Origin: Symbiodinium natans
Taxonomy: Eukaryota; Sar; Dinophyceae; Suessiales; Symbiodiniaceae
Direction of reading: 5' to 3'
Assembly: GCA_905221605.1 (NCBI GenBank)
Contig: CAJNDS010000458.1
Coordinates: forward strand, 298,001 to 362,000
Length of the DNA stretch: 64,000 nt
Below the pieces are notes generated by a model that was not told where the DNA came from, searched no databases, and worked only from the letters and a program-made list of their open reading frames with translations. Both the position numbers and the translations under genes were made by a program. Positions 46,756-57,890 of this stretch are shown here, piece by piece (the stretch's first letter is position 1; every line of letters begins with the position of its first letter).

Positions 46756-47640
46756 AGGGTTTAGGGTTTAGGGTTTAGGGTTTAGGGTTTAGGGTTTAAG
46801 GTTTAGGGTTTAAGGTTTGGGGTTTAGGGTTTGGGGTTTAGGGTTTAGGGTTGGGGGGGGGGGGGGGGGGGCAGCTTTGGATGTCGGATGTCGAGGGTTT
46901 CCTGGGTTTAGGGCTTACGGGGCTTGCAGGGAGTAGGGTTTGGGGTTTGGGGTTGCAGGGCTTGGAGGGTAAAGGGTTTACAGGGTTTCGCGTTGAATCA
47001 AATTTCAGAGGCTCTAAAGAAATCCAGCGGGACATTAGAACTCTGTTCCGAGATCAATCCCAGAAAGCTATAGGTGTGATAGGTGCGAGCCACAGTTTGC
47101 CCAGCTACCTAGAAGGCAACAAATACCCCTAAACCCTAAACCCTAAACCCTGAAGCTATGAGCTCTGGACTTACTAAGCCCCCCAAGACCCTAAGCCCTA
47201 AACCCTAAACCCTAAACCCCCAGTCCCGGAACAACCCCCAAGAAGCCCCAGAACACTGTAGGGTTTAGGGTTTAGGGTTTAGGGTTTAGGGTTCAAGGGT
47301 TTAGGATTTAGGGTTTAGGGTTTATTTAGGGTTAAGGGTTTCAGAAGTCTGAAGCCTCAACCCCAGAACCCCTCAGACTCCAAAGGCTCAGTCCCGAAAT
47401 GAAACCAACGCAAACCAGCTTTACGCTCTCAAGCCCTACACCCCAAAACCGACTCTCACAGCTGAACCCAGGAATGAAACTAACAAAAGGCTATGGTTGA
47501 GAGGTTTAGGGATTGGGGTTATAGGGTTTAGGGACGTTACCCGCCATGAAGATCCTTCTGCACGTTGAGCCACGACAGCCACGACTGGGTCGTCCCACCA
47601 GGCAGGAGCGCGCCCCCAAAGCAACGATTTGGGGTTGAGG

Positions 47641-47960
47641 GTATCGGGTTTTGCGGCTTTGGGTTTGTCTTGCGCTTCTTCCGGTGAGCTCTTCCACGTC
47701 CTGAATGCTGATTGGGTGCTGATGACGTACGTGGCATATGTGCTCTTGTCAAGACTGATAATCTACCAGTGTTCGAGGTATAGGTTTCGAGTATGGGGAG
47801 CCATAACCATTTTGCAGACTCGGCTGCGTCTTTTCATGTTCCATGTCTTGCTTTCCTACGTCGGCAGCACCCCAGACATGCGAGAGCAGCTAGAAGACAT
47901 CGAGAGAATGCTTCGTCCCATGGATGCTAGGCATGATGGTTCGGAAATCCAGAGGGAGAG
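47641..47960 (+). CDS. Unidentified coding-like ORF with hydrophobic segment
   Basis: The frame contains DWVLMTYVAYVLLSRLIIY, possibly a membrane helix, and further on GSTPDMREQLEDIERMLRPM, an amphipathic acidic helix. It then dissolves into an Arg/Glu repeat encoded by a (GA)n microsatellite. An acceptor-like CATTTTGCAG at about 47817 may split it. No TTTAGGG arrays flank it closely. No family is recognised. Confidence 0.35.
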
Positions 47961-48036
47961 AGGGAGGGAGAGGGAGAGGGTGATAGAGAGAGAGAGGGAG
48001 AGGGAGAGAGAGAGAGAGAGGGAGAGAGGGAGAGAG
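47951..48036. repeat. (GA)n microsatellite
   Basis: Imperfect GAGAGG/GAGAGA tract just before a CCCTAAA array (48038-48090). Confidence 0.9.
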
Positions 48037-48126
48037 ACCCTAAACCCTAAACCCTAAACCCTAAACCCTAAACCCTAAACCCTAAACCCTATGGGAGGGA
48101 GGGGCCCCTAAACGTCTGAGACACAG

Positions 48127-48202
48127 GGATCGTCGACAACTTCTCCGCACGGCATCCGCACACTCAAGGACACGCTGCGGCCCGGTGCTTCGTGTCTTTC
48201 AG
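48127..48202 (+). CDS. Exon-like island
   Basis: Acceptor GACACAG, donor GTTGGG after CTTTCAG, CCCTAAA array upstream (48038-48090) and TTTAGGG copies downstream. Frames are open in all phases, the most protein-like being IVDNFSARHPHTQGHAAARC. The frame is not secured. Confidence 0.4.
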
Positions 48203-48550
48203 GTTGGGCTTCAGGGTTTAAGGTTTAGGGTTTAGGCTTAGGGTTTAGGGTTCAGGGCTTAGGGCTTAGGGCTTAGGTTAGTGAAAGCGTCATGACCAAT
48301 TGGTTTTAGGGCTTTTGGGGGCCAGGCTTTGTGTCTAACCCAAGGATGACAAGAATCATGAGCTAGGTTTAGGGTCTAGGGTTTAGGGTTTAGGGTTTAG
48401 GGTTTAGGGCCTCCAGAATCCTTGGGTTTAGGATCCATTGTCTTGTGGCTCTGCATTGCTGCTGTCGGAAAAACACTGCCGAAGCCGTGGATTGACAGAT
48501 CAAGCCCAAGGGGTTTGGGTTTTTAGGGTTTAGGCTTTTTGGGTTTATAG

Positions 48551-48659
48551 CCCTAAGGGTCCATGTACCTAATTATGGAATACTTGGGCCTTAAAGTACT
48601 TCCTATTTAAGGACTTTTGGGTCTAAGTATATAATAATAAGGTACATGGACCCTTAGGG
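48551..48659. mobile_element. MITE-like element M8, perfect 20-bp ends
   Basis: CCCTAAGGGTCCATGTACCT at 48551-48570 and its exact complement at 48640-48659 bound 109 bp. The words ATTATGGAAT and the GGTCCAT core recall family M2. No coding capacity. Confidence 0.85.
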
Positions 48660-48749
48660 TAGGCTTTATGAGGGCTCATCAGGGTTTATAGGGTTTACAG
48701 GGCTTGTTGGGTTTAGGGTTTAGGGTCCTTGTGTAACATGGCCTTGCCT

Positions 48750-50130
48750 GCAGCAAAACAAAACGACCTTATATAGCATGGTCTTGGCCGCAAGGGATCT
48801 AGAATAAAGCCCCTGAGAGCCTCAAGGCTCTGTGGGTTAGTCTAATACCGCATTGTAGGTTCTACTGTCTACTATGTTCTACTTCGAGTTTGGGGTTTAG
48901 GAAAGCTACTCAAAAGGGGACAGGGTACAGGGTCTTGGGAGGCACTTGGGGCAGCAGCCCCTTCCGAGCCCGGTAACTACCGTGCCTCTAAGGGGCATCC
49001 CTGGCCTGGGGTCGGTTAGAAGTTCAGTTTTCAAGAGGTACCGTAACGGTGCCCTTACACTCTCCTAAGCTTTCTGAAACCCTGAGGTTTTTGAAGCCCT
49101 GAACTGTGGAGCTCACATTTCAGGCCCCCCCCAAAGATGCGAAGTTCTAAGACTCTGCGACCCTGCTTGCATGTGGGACGCTTAGGGTGTGCAGGTTGGG
49201 GGTAGGATCGACGGCTTGGAGGACCTAGCCTACCAACATGAGGTTCAGGTGTTTGACGATGACGTTTACGCACGATTAATCACCTGTCACTTTGCCGACG
49301 TCGCCGAGCCCTGAAGACGAACTCACTTCCAAGAGCAAGCTTCACGAACCCTGGGGGTTGTAGGACATGTGGAGCTAGTGTGATGCATGCCGAGCTGCTT
49401 GGGACTTGAACTTCAGTGAGAGTCGAGCGCGTGGAGCCATAAAGATGCCCAGTATGCTATGCTGACTATCACTTTTGGGATCCTCGCGCAGCTCTTGCAG
49501 CTCCAGCTTTCTCCCAGGAATTGAAGTTTGGGCACCACGTGAATTTCAAGACGTGCTCCCCACAGTCTGCTGCCGCTGCTTGCTATTGAACATATGCGTC
49601 ATGGCCCATGTTGGCGAACTATGTTGAGCTGTTGAGCTATACCTGTTCGGAAACGGTAGGAGCATCCGCATCGGCGTTCCGCTTTGCTATGGCCTGTATA
49701 GCGACTTCATCACATCTTCGGAGTAGTGGCAAGGTGTGCTGAGTCTTTATGCCGAGCAGGAAAGGTTGGGTTTACCTGTTCTTGGGTTTAGGGTTTAGGG
49801 TTTAGGGTTGTAGGGTCCAGGTGCTGGATTTAGACGAAGCACAAAGCTCTCGGCATGAGGATGCCAACCGGATGACCCAGACTGGAACCGAGTCATGAAT
49901 CCGAGCTACGTCAAGGACGGCAGGGTGTTGGGAAAGTTTGCGCATGTAAATGATCCAGGGCTTGAAGGCTTTCATCCTTGGACCCGTTTAGGGTTTACGC
50001 CCTTAGATGGTTAGGTTTAGCTCGTTAGTTTGGGTTACAACATTGCACAGTCAAAATCCCATTCCAGCTAACTTGCCCGCTGCTAATCTAGCATGCGAGA
50101 TAGCGACCTGTTGAAGCCGGAGAAGTACAC
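48750..50130. other. Repeat-poor stretch without recognisable gene
   Basis: Only isolated telomere-like copies (49785-49815, 49987-49998) occur in 1.4 kb. Frames are short and none carries a motif I know. It may be ordinary intron or intergenic sequence. Confidence 0.5.
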
Positions 50131-50141
50131 TTGCAAGAACA

Positions 50142-50240
50142 CCCTAAACCCTAAACCCTAAACCCTAAACCCTAAACCCTAAACCCTAAACCCTAAACCC
50201 TAAACCCTAAACCCTAAACCCTAAACCTAAACCCTAAACC
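50142..50240 (-). repeat. CCCTAAA array
   Basis: About 13 nearly perfect copies. Related arrays follow at 50372-50452, 50533-50560 and 50650-50740. Confidence 0.95.
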
Positions 50241-50466
50241 CCAAAAGCAACAAGGCCCGCTGCACCTCGAGCCCAAGCCGCCATCGGGCTCCTGTCATGT
50301 GGCCCTGAAACCCTTCATAAGCTGGGTCCCTCTGATAGCCTGAACCCCTGATGCCCTTGCACTTAAAGTCCTCCCCTAAACCCTAAACCTAAACCCTGAA
50401 CCCTGAACCCTAAACCCTAAACCCTAAACCCTAAACCCTAAACCCTAAACCTCGGTCTCAACGAAG

Positions 50467-50526
50467 GAGGAGCCCCCGATACTACTCTCACCACCCACGC
50501 CATCGCGGCCTTCGAAACCCAAGCAG
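50467..50526 (+). CDS. Exon-like island, frame ambiguous
   Basis: AACGAAG opens a 60-nt island ending at a GCAAAC donor. One frame is Pro-rich (EEPPILLSPPTPSRPSKPKQ), another reads GAPDTTLTTHAIAAFETQA. CCCTAAA copies lie on both sides. Only the splice-like ends and coding look support it. Confidence 0.35.
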
Positions 50527-50778
50527 GCAAACTGTGTACCCTAAACCCTAAACCCTAAACCCTTGTAGCAGTTGAGGGGTGTGTCCCAGAAGTCCTGCGT
50601 TAAAACATTGCCCAAAACCCCAAGCCCCAAAGCCGTAAACGCCAAATCCCCCTAAACCCTAAACCCTAAACCCTAAACCCTAAACCCTAAACCCTAAGCC
50701 CTAAACCCTAAACCCTAAACCCCAAACCCTAAAACCGAAACCCATCAACCCATGGGCAAATGCCAGGGTTTCTCGCAG

Positions 50779-50825
50779 GAAAGGGCATGGAGGTGCTTTC
50801 AGCATCCCAGGGAGGGTCGGCCTCG
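50779..50825 (+). CDS. Exon-like island
   Basis: The acceptor TTTCTCGCAG precedes KGMEVLSASQGGSAS and a GTTCAA donor. A CCCTAAA array (50650-50740) lies upstream. A small stem around TTCAATC here resembles a tRNA T-arm but is not one. Product unknown. Confidence 0.4.
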
Positions 50826-51109
50826 GTTCAATCCCGAGCTTAGTTAGAAACCTAGGCTCTTCGCGTCTTGGGGTTTAGGTTTGTGGTTTTTCTTGTCTTT
50901 TTCTGGGGTTTTGGGGGTTAGAGTGTTTAGGGTTGTCAGGGTCCAGGGGGTCTTAATTGTGCTGAATGCTTGGGTGTCGAGGCTCTCAGAAGGTCCAACC
51001 CCTTTAGCTCAAAGAGCATAAGCCGCATGCAGCCCCAATGATGAGCTCTTGAACCCTCAAACATTAAGACGCTTCAGCTCCCAACTCCTTTACCCAAACC
51101 TCGTGCCAC

Positions 51110-51216
51110 CCTAAACCCTAAACCCTAAACCCTAAACCCTAAACCCTAAACCCTAAACCCTAAACCCTAAACCCTAAACCCTAAACCCTAAACCCTAAAC
51201 CCTAAACCCTAAACCG
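51110..51216 (-). repeat. CCCTAAA array
   Basis: About 15 perfect copies followed by degenerate members to 51300. Confidence 0.95.
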
Positions 51217-51299
51217 CAAGCAACTCCTAAGAATCTAAGACCCTAAACCCCAAGCCCTACGACCCGAAACCCTAAAACCCGCAACCCTAAACCCTATGC

Positions 51300-53830
51300 C
51301 TTGAATATACCCTGGGAGTCCGCGGCCATTCCTGGAATGACCCTGTAAGCTAGACCATTTCAGGGCTTGTTGTAAGCTGGCAATTTGCACTTGCTAGCTG
51401 AATGTGGTTGATGGCACCAATAGAGACGCCTTTCGGGGAGTGATCAATTCACGAGCTTGGGTTATAGAGGGGTAACATGCGGCGCTGATGTGCTGGCTGC
51501 TCGCCTTGAAGCCGAATCATGAAAAGGCTATGGCTATGTGCCCCTGAATCAAGGCTTTTCGCACAGGTGCAAAAAATAGCTTGTTTGTTGCTGTCGCTTT
51601 TCAGTGTGTTTTCTCCACGACAACGCACCCTGGCGCTGGAGTCTTTGTTTGGATGAAGCGCCAATGAATGAATTGAGGCTTGAGTAATAACGTGCAACAC
51701 TGTGCGCTTTGCGTGTGTGTACAGTTCTTCTGCTAATGTGTGGAGCGGAGCGACATGCATTTTGACAGAATATGCTGTAGTAAAACAGATTCTATGTTAT
51801 GTGGTGCTGAAGCTGCCTACAATGTTCGGACATGAGTCAATTGACGTGAGGATGGTTGAACTTGAGCGATTGTGATATATTGTGATGGCATGCTTGGCGG
51901 AGCTAGCGTGCGAACTCACTTCTCGAGGATCCCATGAAACAAACCAGCGATAACACCGGAAGGTCTCAAGGTGTCAACGTCCTCAGTTTTCTGCGTCTCA
52001 GGCACGCCCGTAAAGACGTCGACAGTTAGTGATCTTGACAGTACGACTTTGTCTGATCGTCCGATCAGCTTTGAGTTTAGGCTTGCACCGGTCATAAGTG
52101 ATCACGATTGGGCGCATGATGATATATAAATCCTTCCTAGGAAAGACTCGCCTGCGCGCTCACTGCTCGGTTCTAGGTGTTTATGATCGATTCGTGTTTT
52201 TGGAGTTTGGGAGCTTTTGGATAAAGGGTGTTTCATAGTCATGACACTTCCGGCTGTGTGCAGCAGTGTGCTTGGAGCGCCCTTGCGTGGGCGCAGGCCA
52301 GCTTCAAAAACAATACTTATCAGTTACAATCTACTGGCGCAGTTGTTCTACAATCACAGGTTGGCAAGGAGGCAGCGTTGCTTGTGGGGTTTTTGAAGGG
52401 CCGGACAGGAAAGCCGTGAATAGCGTGAATGGTGTGCTGTTTGGGCGCAAACTGCGTGGTGATCCCTAATCTGTCCCGTATACCCCAGTTTCGATGTGAG
52501 GACCTTAGAGCGTGAACCAGCGTGAAAGCGCGTGAAATCACCGTGAAATCACCGTGAAACACCATTCTAGAACGTGAAAGGCCATTCTAAACCGTGAGCG
52601 CCCATTCTGGGACGAGACCAAAAATCCTGTAGATTGATTGCGAGTTTTTGGCAGAAACATGACCGTGAAGGGCCGTGATTGGCCGTGAGGAAATCCAGAC
52701 ACTGTTGCCATAAAGTGAATGAGGTTTGCCTTTGATGTCTGTGCCAAGGTCTGTGCGTGATCCGAAACATGGAAATCGGCGATGTCTGTCGGGTCTTCTA
52801 TCTTACATGGTATCACCATCTTGTCCAAGCAAGCTGACGCGGAAAGGTTCAGCGGCGACGAACAAGCAAGCGCTCTGCGTCACTGGGATGAAGCTAAGTA
52901 GACCTGCCTGTGACCCGCAGGGGCAGACCCACTTACACATTCATTTGCCGCAGTGGCTTTGTTTACAAATTCCGGCGTGCAAAGGGAGGGCGGGGCCGCC
53001 TTGGATGGATCATGAGCGTCGTGCTCAGATTAGCAACATCCTGTAGACTATACAGCCTATATACGTAGTTACATATGGGTGCCATGCACAAGTGCGCGTC
53101 ACGCTCTAATGTTTTTTTGCATCTTGTTCGAACCCTCAAATTTCGCAACCGGGCTGCCGCGCAAAAAATCCTTCCGTGCGTTGGCATCTGTTCAATATGC
53201 GTACGCCGTCCTAAACTCCGTCGCTCTATGGAACGAATTTTAATTTTTGGACTCCTCCGACGCAGGTGCTCGCGCGGATGCCTTAACTGCGTTTCCTGGC
53301 GTGACTGGTCCACATGCCCACACCCATCAACAGCTTTTGAGCTTCATGCTTGAATCTGTGGCCATGGAAAGTCTACTATAGAGCCTGGAGCTCTGCACTT
53401 GCTCGGAACTGCAGTGCGCACATTCCGAGGTGCGCTAGATGAAACATGCCATGTCTCAGAGCCTTTGGCCTGAGACTTGCAATCAATCTACTTGCAGCCA
53501 TGCTGCTGGCCACAGCGGCTGTGGTGCATTAAGTGTCAACTAGATTTCTGCAACATTTTGCCCTGTCAGCGCACCCATGCTTATTTGCTTGCACCTAAGT
53601 CTCGGACGATGAAAAAACACAAGCTTCAGCTGGGGTTCAATGAAACAACTGGTAGAGTGGCCCTGTGTGGAACAGATGCGTGCCAACCTTTGCCTGAGGG
53701 TGCATGTTTGCAAAATTGGACTCATGAAAAACCGGCCATCGTGAATTGGAAAAACCCATTCCCGGAATATGCTTTATGGAACGCACACTCCCGAAAAAGG
53801 CTTTGGAATCCTAGGGTATACCCCGTTCCC
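51300..53830. other. 2.5-kb repeat-free block without recognisable gene
   Basis: This is the longest segment of the window lacking TTTAGGG/CCCTAAA arrays. Frames up to ~118 codons exist on both strands (for example 53477-53833 +, 52538-52828 -) but none shows a known domain. A short cluster of CGTGAAA direct repeats lies at 52511-52560 with CCGTGA words to 52690. The base composition is more balanced than in the surroundings, so an old transposon or an inserted foreign block is possible. Confidence 0.45.
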
Positions 53831-53896
53831 TGAGGCCCTAAACCCTAAACCCTAAACCCCAAACTCTAAACCCTGCGATTTTCGATTTGGACGAAG

Positions 53897-53983
53897 GTGA
53901 ACCCTGCCTTGGAGCGCATGTGCCAGGAAGCCTTCTCCGACATGGCCCGCTACCTCGGCTCTTCCTCCCCAGAGACTCCCACA
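53897..53983 (+). CDS. Exon of unidentified gene (29 codons)
   Basis: The acceptor GGACGAAG precedes VNPALERMCQEAFSDMARYL and then a Ser/Pro/Thr tail, with a GTACAG donor. CCCTAAA copies (53832-53875) precede it and TTTAGGG copies (53988-54078) follow. A helical, clearly protein-like peptide whose family I do not recognise. Confidence 0.5.
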
Positions 53984-54820
53984 GTACAGGGTTTAGGGTT
54001 TAGGGTTTAGGATTTAGGGTTTAGGGTTTAGGGTTTGGTTAGGGTTTAGGGTTCAGGGTTTTAGGGTTTAGGGTTTAGAGTGCCCTGCACCCCAAAGACC
54101 GAAATCCTCAAGCCCTCAACCCCGCAATGCAGTCACGAAACTGGAGACCTGCCCTGCTCAAGGGGCAGTCTCTGGGTTGAACTCTCGGCCCTCTTATTTC
54201 TAAGGGGCACTTATGTATTTAAATGTTTCTGTGCATTTTCGGATATAGATACAGATGTAGATACAGAGTTACATACATACGATCCTGTTTCTAGGTCTGC
54301 TATGAACGCCCCCCCCCCCCCCCCCCCCGACCCTATACCATAGGGGGGGGGAAATATTGGCCTGCAAGAAACGGATTTGGGGTTCTTAAGGCATGACAAG
54401 GGTTCAGGAGGGTCTGTGGGCCCCCAAAAGCCCCCCAAAAATCTCGAATAATCTGGTCCAGCACTTCATTGTAGAAACACAAGGTACAGTGATTGGGAGG
54501 GCCAAGGCGGGCTTAGGATGATTAGGAGGGCTTTGGGGGTGGCTTAGGGGGAGTTTGGGGGGGGGATGGGGGCTGGAGCTTTCGGGGTGTAGATGTCTGG
54601 TTTGGCCACTCTGGCATTGCATCCTTGCGTCCGTCCCTGCTGTGGTCAAGTCCTGGGATCCTTATAAGCGAAGGCCCAAGAAGGCCGCAAAAATTCAGTC
54701 GGATCTTGGGTCGTATCGGATTTCAGACCCTTCACCATGAACCCTGAGCCCAAACCCGTGGCGGCATCAGGGATAGTGCTTGGAGAATCCGGGGCCTTAG
54801 GAAGTGGTGATTAAGCTGGG

Positions 54821-54937
54821 TAGGATAAGGGGGACCCTTAAAGGGGAACCCCTTCTTAACCCTCTTCTGGTTCTCTTAAACAGGGACCTTACTCAGAGGG
54901 TCTATATCCCCAAGGGTCCCCCGAATCCTATCCCCTA
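54821..54937 (+). mobile_element. MITE family M4, copy b
   Basis: TAGGATAAGGGGGACCCTTA at the left mirrors AAGGGTCCCCCGAATCCTAT and CCCCTA at the right. The middle (CCTCTTCTGGTTCTCTTAAA) is nearly identical to 16334-16450. Confidence 0.85.
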
Positions 54938-55685
54938 TGATTACGCTGGGCTGGTACTTTAAGCTGGGCTATAAAGTAGGAGAAGTGGGTTCGTAGATCT
55001 TCTATCTCTCTACTCTGCACCTGCTTACAACCCCGGTCTGGAAGAGCCCCCAAGAGTGTTAACCCTAAACCCTAAACCCTAAACCCTAAACCCTAAAGCC
55101 TAAACGGTGAGCTCAGGTGGTCTTGCCACGCAGTGCTGTGGATCTGAACTTAAAATGGAGGCCGTTGACGGTTCCCCAAGCCAAGGGGTTTTGGGTTCTA
55201 GCTGTTTCTTGTTTTGGGGACTCGTCTTTGGCAACACAGGCCCTTACAAATGCACCATCCCTTCCACACCCCCCCCCCCCCCCCACCCGCAACCCTAAAG
55301 CCTAGACCCTAAACCCTAAACCCTAAACTCTTCCAGGGAAGGGCCACAACAGTTGTGTGACCCTCTCGCGGTGTTCAAAATGGGGGGAGTGGGTTCACCG
55401 CACAGCTAAAGCTAAAGCTCCTGAAAGCCCAAAAACCGCGACGCCCTAAAGATGCCTTTAAGGCCAAAAATCTAAGGTTGGACCTTCATACCAGCGACAC
55501 CCCAAAAGGTCCCCATACTGTACAGGTGGTGCCTTAGGCTCCGAAACACCCCGAAAAAGGCCGATCCCTCAACCCCTCTGTTTGAAAGCCTAAAGCCCTC
55601 AACCCTAACCGCCGCAGCCCTAAACCCCCCCCCCCCCCTTGGAACCCGAAACCCTTAACTCTCAAACTTGAACAGGCCCAGTAAG

Positions 55686-55749
55686 GAGGAGGTCTCGAAG
55701 ATCATCCTCGAGTTGACTCGTGACAACGTGGCCGCGCTTGCGGCTGCGA
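55686..55749 (+). CDS. Exon of unidentified gene, before model intron
   Basis: The acceptor CCAGTAAG precedes EEVSKIILELTRDNVAALAA and A, then one base of a split codon and a GCTGAG donor. The in-frame TGA lies just beyond the donor. It joins in phase to 56056. Confidence 0.55.
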
Positions 55750-55768
55750 GCTGAGCCAAGAAGCGTTT

Positions 55769-55887
55769 TCGGTTTAGGGTTTAGGGTTTAGGGTTTAGGG
55801 TTTAGGGTTTAGGGTTTAGGGTTTAGGGTTTAGGGTTTAGGGTTTAGGGTTTAGGGTTTAGGGTTTAGGGTTTAGGGTTTAGGGTTT
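55769..55887 (+). repeat. TTTAGGG array at 5' side of a 306-nt intron
   Basis: About 17 perfect copies starting 20 nt after the GC donor at 55750. The facing CCCTAAA array is at 55975-56042. Confidence 0.95.
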
Positions 55888-55974
55888 AGACCCTTACCAT
55901 AGGGGCCTCTTGATCCAGGACCTCCTTTCCGGCCTGATCCCCTTGTAGGAGTCCTCCCAGGCCCTTGAGGTACC

Positions 55975-56042
55975 CTAAACCCTAAACCCTAAACCCTAAA
56001 TCCTAAACCCTCAACCTTAAACCCTAAACCCTAAACCCTAAA
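55975..56042 (-). repeat. CCCTAAA array at 3' side of a 306-nt intron
   Basis: About nine copies with two variants, ending 13 nt before the TTGCAG acceptor. Confidence 0.95.
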
Positions 56043-56055
56043 ATGCCAGTTGCAG

Positions 56056-56135
56056 ATGCCGGCATTTCCGCCCCGCAGCAAGAACAATTTGACACCTTTG
56101 GTTTTGAGCTCCTCCAGTCCCTGAGCCCTGCCTAA
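56056..56135 (+). CDS. Exon of unidentified gene, possibly terminal
   Basis: After CCAGTTGCAG the frame that continues from 55749 reads AGISAPQQEQFDTFGFELLQ and SLSPA to a TAA within CCTAAACCC. Alternatively a GC donor (GCCCTG) precedes the stop. Function unknown. Confidence 0.5.
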
Positions 56136-56300
56136 ACCCGAAGCCCCAAACTCTTCACCCAAAACCCTGAAGCCCTGAAACCCTGAAACCCTAAAACCCT
56201 AAAGCCCTAAATTCAAAAACCCTAAGCTCTAAAGCTCTACCTCGGAGGAAAGAGCTGGGCCTAAGGCATCAGAAGCCAGCACTCGTTCTTACTGCGGGAA

Positions 56301-56410
56301 AGCAAGTAGGACCCAGAGTAGGCCCTTACTCCCTGTGTTTTAGGGTTTAGGTTTTAAGGGGGGTTGCTAGGACTCAGAGTAGGCCCGTATTCCTTTCTTT
56401 TGAGGGTTTA
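56301..56410. repeat. Short dispersed repeat, CAGAGTAGGCCC
   Basis: GACCCAGAGTAGGCCCTTAC (about 56307) and GACTCAGAGTAGGCCCGTAT (about 56371) form a 64-bp tandem pair. A third copy is at 22176-22215 (GCCCAGAGTAGGCCCTCATT). Confidence 0.7.
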
Positions 56411-56598
56411 GGTCCTCTGACAAGCCCCCTGTTATGCAAAGGGTACCCTTTTTCATTCTTCGGTTACTCTTAGAGTAGACCGGGGTCCTAACCCTGGAAT
56501 TCCCTAAACACGAAACCCAAAACCCGAAACCCTAAACCCTAAACCCTAAACCCTAAACCCTAAACCCTAAACCGCCTTGAGGCTTCAGTTCTAGGAGG

Positions 56599-56640
56599 GC
56601 CTGGGCTTCGTGAGCATTAGGGGTTCTAAGTTTACGCGTT
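56599..56640 (+). CDS. Possible short exon
   Basis: The acceptor CAGTTCTAG precedes EGLGFVSIRGSKF. CCCTAAA copies end at 56573 and TTTAGGG copies start at 56655. The donor is unclear. Positional support only. Confidence 0.3.
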
Positions 56641-57035
56641 CAGGCTTGAGGTGTCAGGGGTTTAGGGTTTAGGGTTTAGGGTTTTGGTTTTAGGGTTTAG
56701 GGTTTAGGGTTTAGGGTTTAGGGTTTAGGGTTTAGGGCTTGGTGTTTAGGGTTCAGGGCTCTAGTTCTTACGGGCTTGGGGTTTTCGGATCTGTTCTGTT
56801 TCGGCTCTTGGGCGGAGGTTTTCAGGCTTTGGGGTGGCATGGAGGTGTTTTGGGTTTGGAGTATATGCTCATCACACAACCATACATTTGCCTCAGACTT
56901 GGAAGTCAGGGAATCCTCCTCTGTCTAAGAAGACCTTGTGTATAGGGCTTGAGAGTGTAGGGTTTGGGGGTAGTTTGTGGCTGGTGGCCTTTCCCCCCCT
57001 GCCCCCTGGCAACCTTTCGTTTCAGCAGCGTTAGG

Positions 57036-57572
57036 ATGAGCCCCATCCATACCGAGCAGGCAGCACGTCAGCACTGCGTAGGAACAACTGTTACTGATCG
57101 TAGCTCCACAGCGATGTACCACAAGCAACAGGCTACGAAAAGCGGCCCGCCTTGCAACAGACCATACCCAGAACATGCACTGGGCAGGATTGCCAGTTCG
57201 TTTGCTCTCGATGTCTGCGCAAATGCAAATCCATGCCTTACGAAGCCATCCACTTAGGGCCTTAGGGTACAGGGGGTTGAGGGTTCAGATAAACCTTCCG
57301 CCAAGATTCTGGACGCCCCCTGCAAAACTAAGAAACCTGTCAGACGCAACAGCGCAAAGCCTGCAGCGAAGGCTCCCCACGGTCCGCCGCAAGGGCGTCG
57401 CAATGCAACGGGTTTGCGTTCTGCTGCAATCGGTTTGGCTTTCAAGAGCACGACGGGACCCCACGGTGTCAGCCGAGTGTGTAATGCCAGTACTTGCCGA
57501 AAGGCTGTTCCATCACGTCAATATGTGTCGTCAGCAGGAAGCGATAGTTTGACGTTTCCGGAGGGGACCTAA
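57036..57572 (+). CDS. Unidentified ORF with one TAG inside telomere-like insert
   Basis: A long pyrimidine tract ending in TTTCGTTTCAG precedes ATG at 57036. The frame MSPIHTEQAARQHCVGTTVT continues to codon 73. A TAG at 57255-57257 lies within TTAGGGCCTTAGGG, and the same frame then stays open to TAA at 57570. The second half is basic (KTKKPVRRNSAKPAAKAP). A 30-odd-nt telomere-like insertion, a tiny intron ending GGTTCAG, or a pseudogene would explain the stop. Other frames are open too (57175-57552), which lowers confidence. No family is recognised. Confidence 0.35.
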
Positions 57573-57675
57573 ATGAATGCACCCTACGGCCACAAAAGCT
57601 CAACTTGTCAGTTGCTTTCTGGGGAGCAGAGCGCAGTTGCAAATCGGAGCATACATGGATGCACCATGCCAAGTT

Positions 57676-57757
57676 TGCCCTAAACCCTAAACCCTGAACC
57701 CTAAACCCTAAACCCTAAACCCTAAACCCTAAACCCTAAACCCTAAACCCTAGACCC
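57676..57757 (-). repeat. CCCTAAA array
   Basis: About 11 copies downstream of the 57036-57572 ORF. Confidence 0.95.
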
Positions 57758-57890
57758 GCTGTCACATGTATGTGGAGTGCTCACTACCCCGTTGCTGTTT
57801 GCGAAGATTGCCGTGCTGTCATCGAAGGTCATCGCCACTTTGAGCGTATTCGGCGCGCGCCCCGGGATTCCAAAAAACAGCCTATTACCC

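Noticed and set aside
50800-50845. tRNA gene suggested by a perfect stem around TTCAATC
   Set aside because: No D-arm, anticodon arm or acceptor stem fits. The segment reads better as an exon after TTTCTCGCAG.
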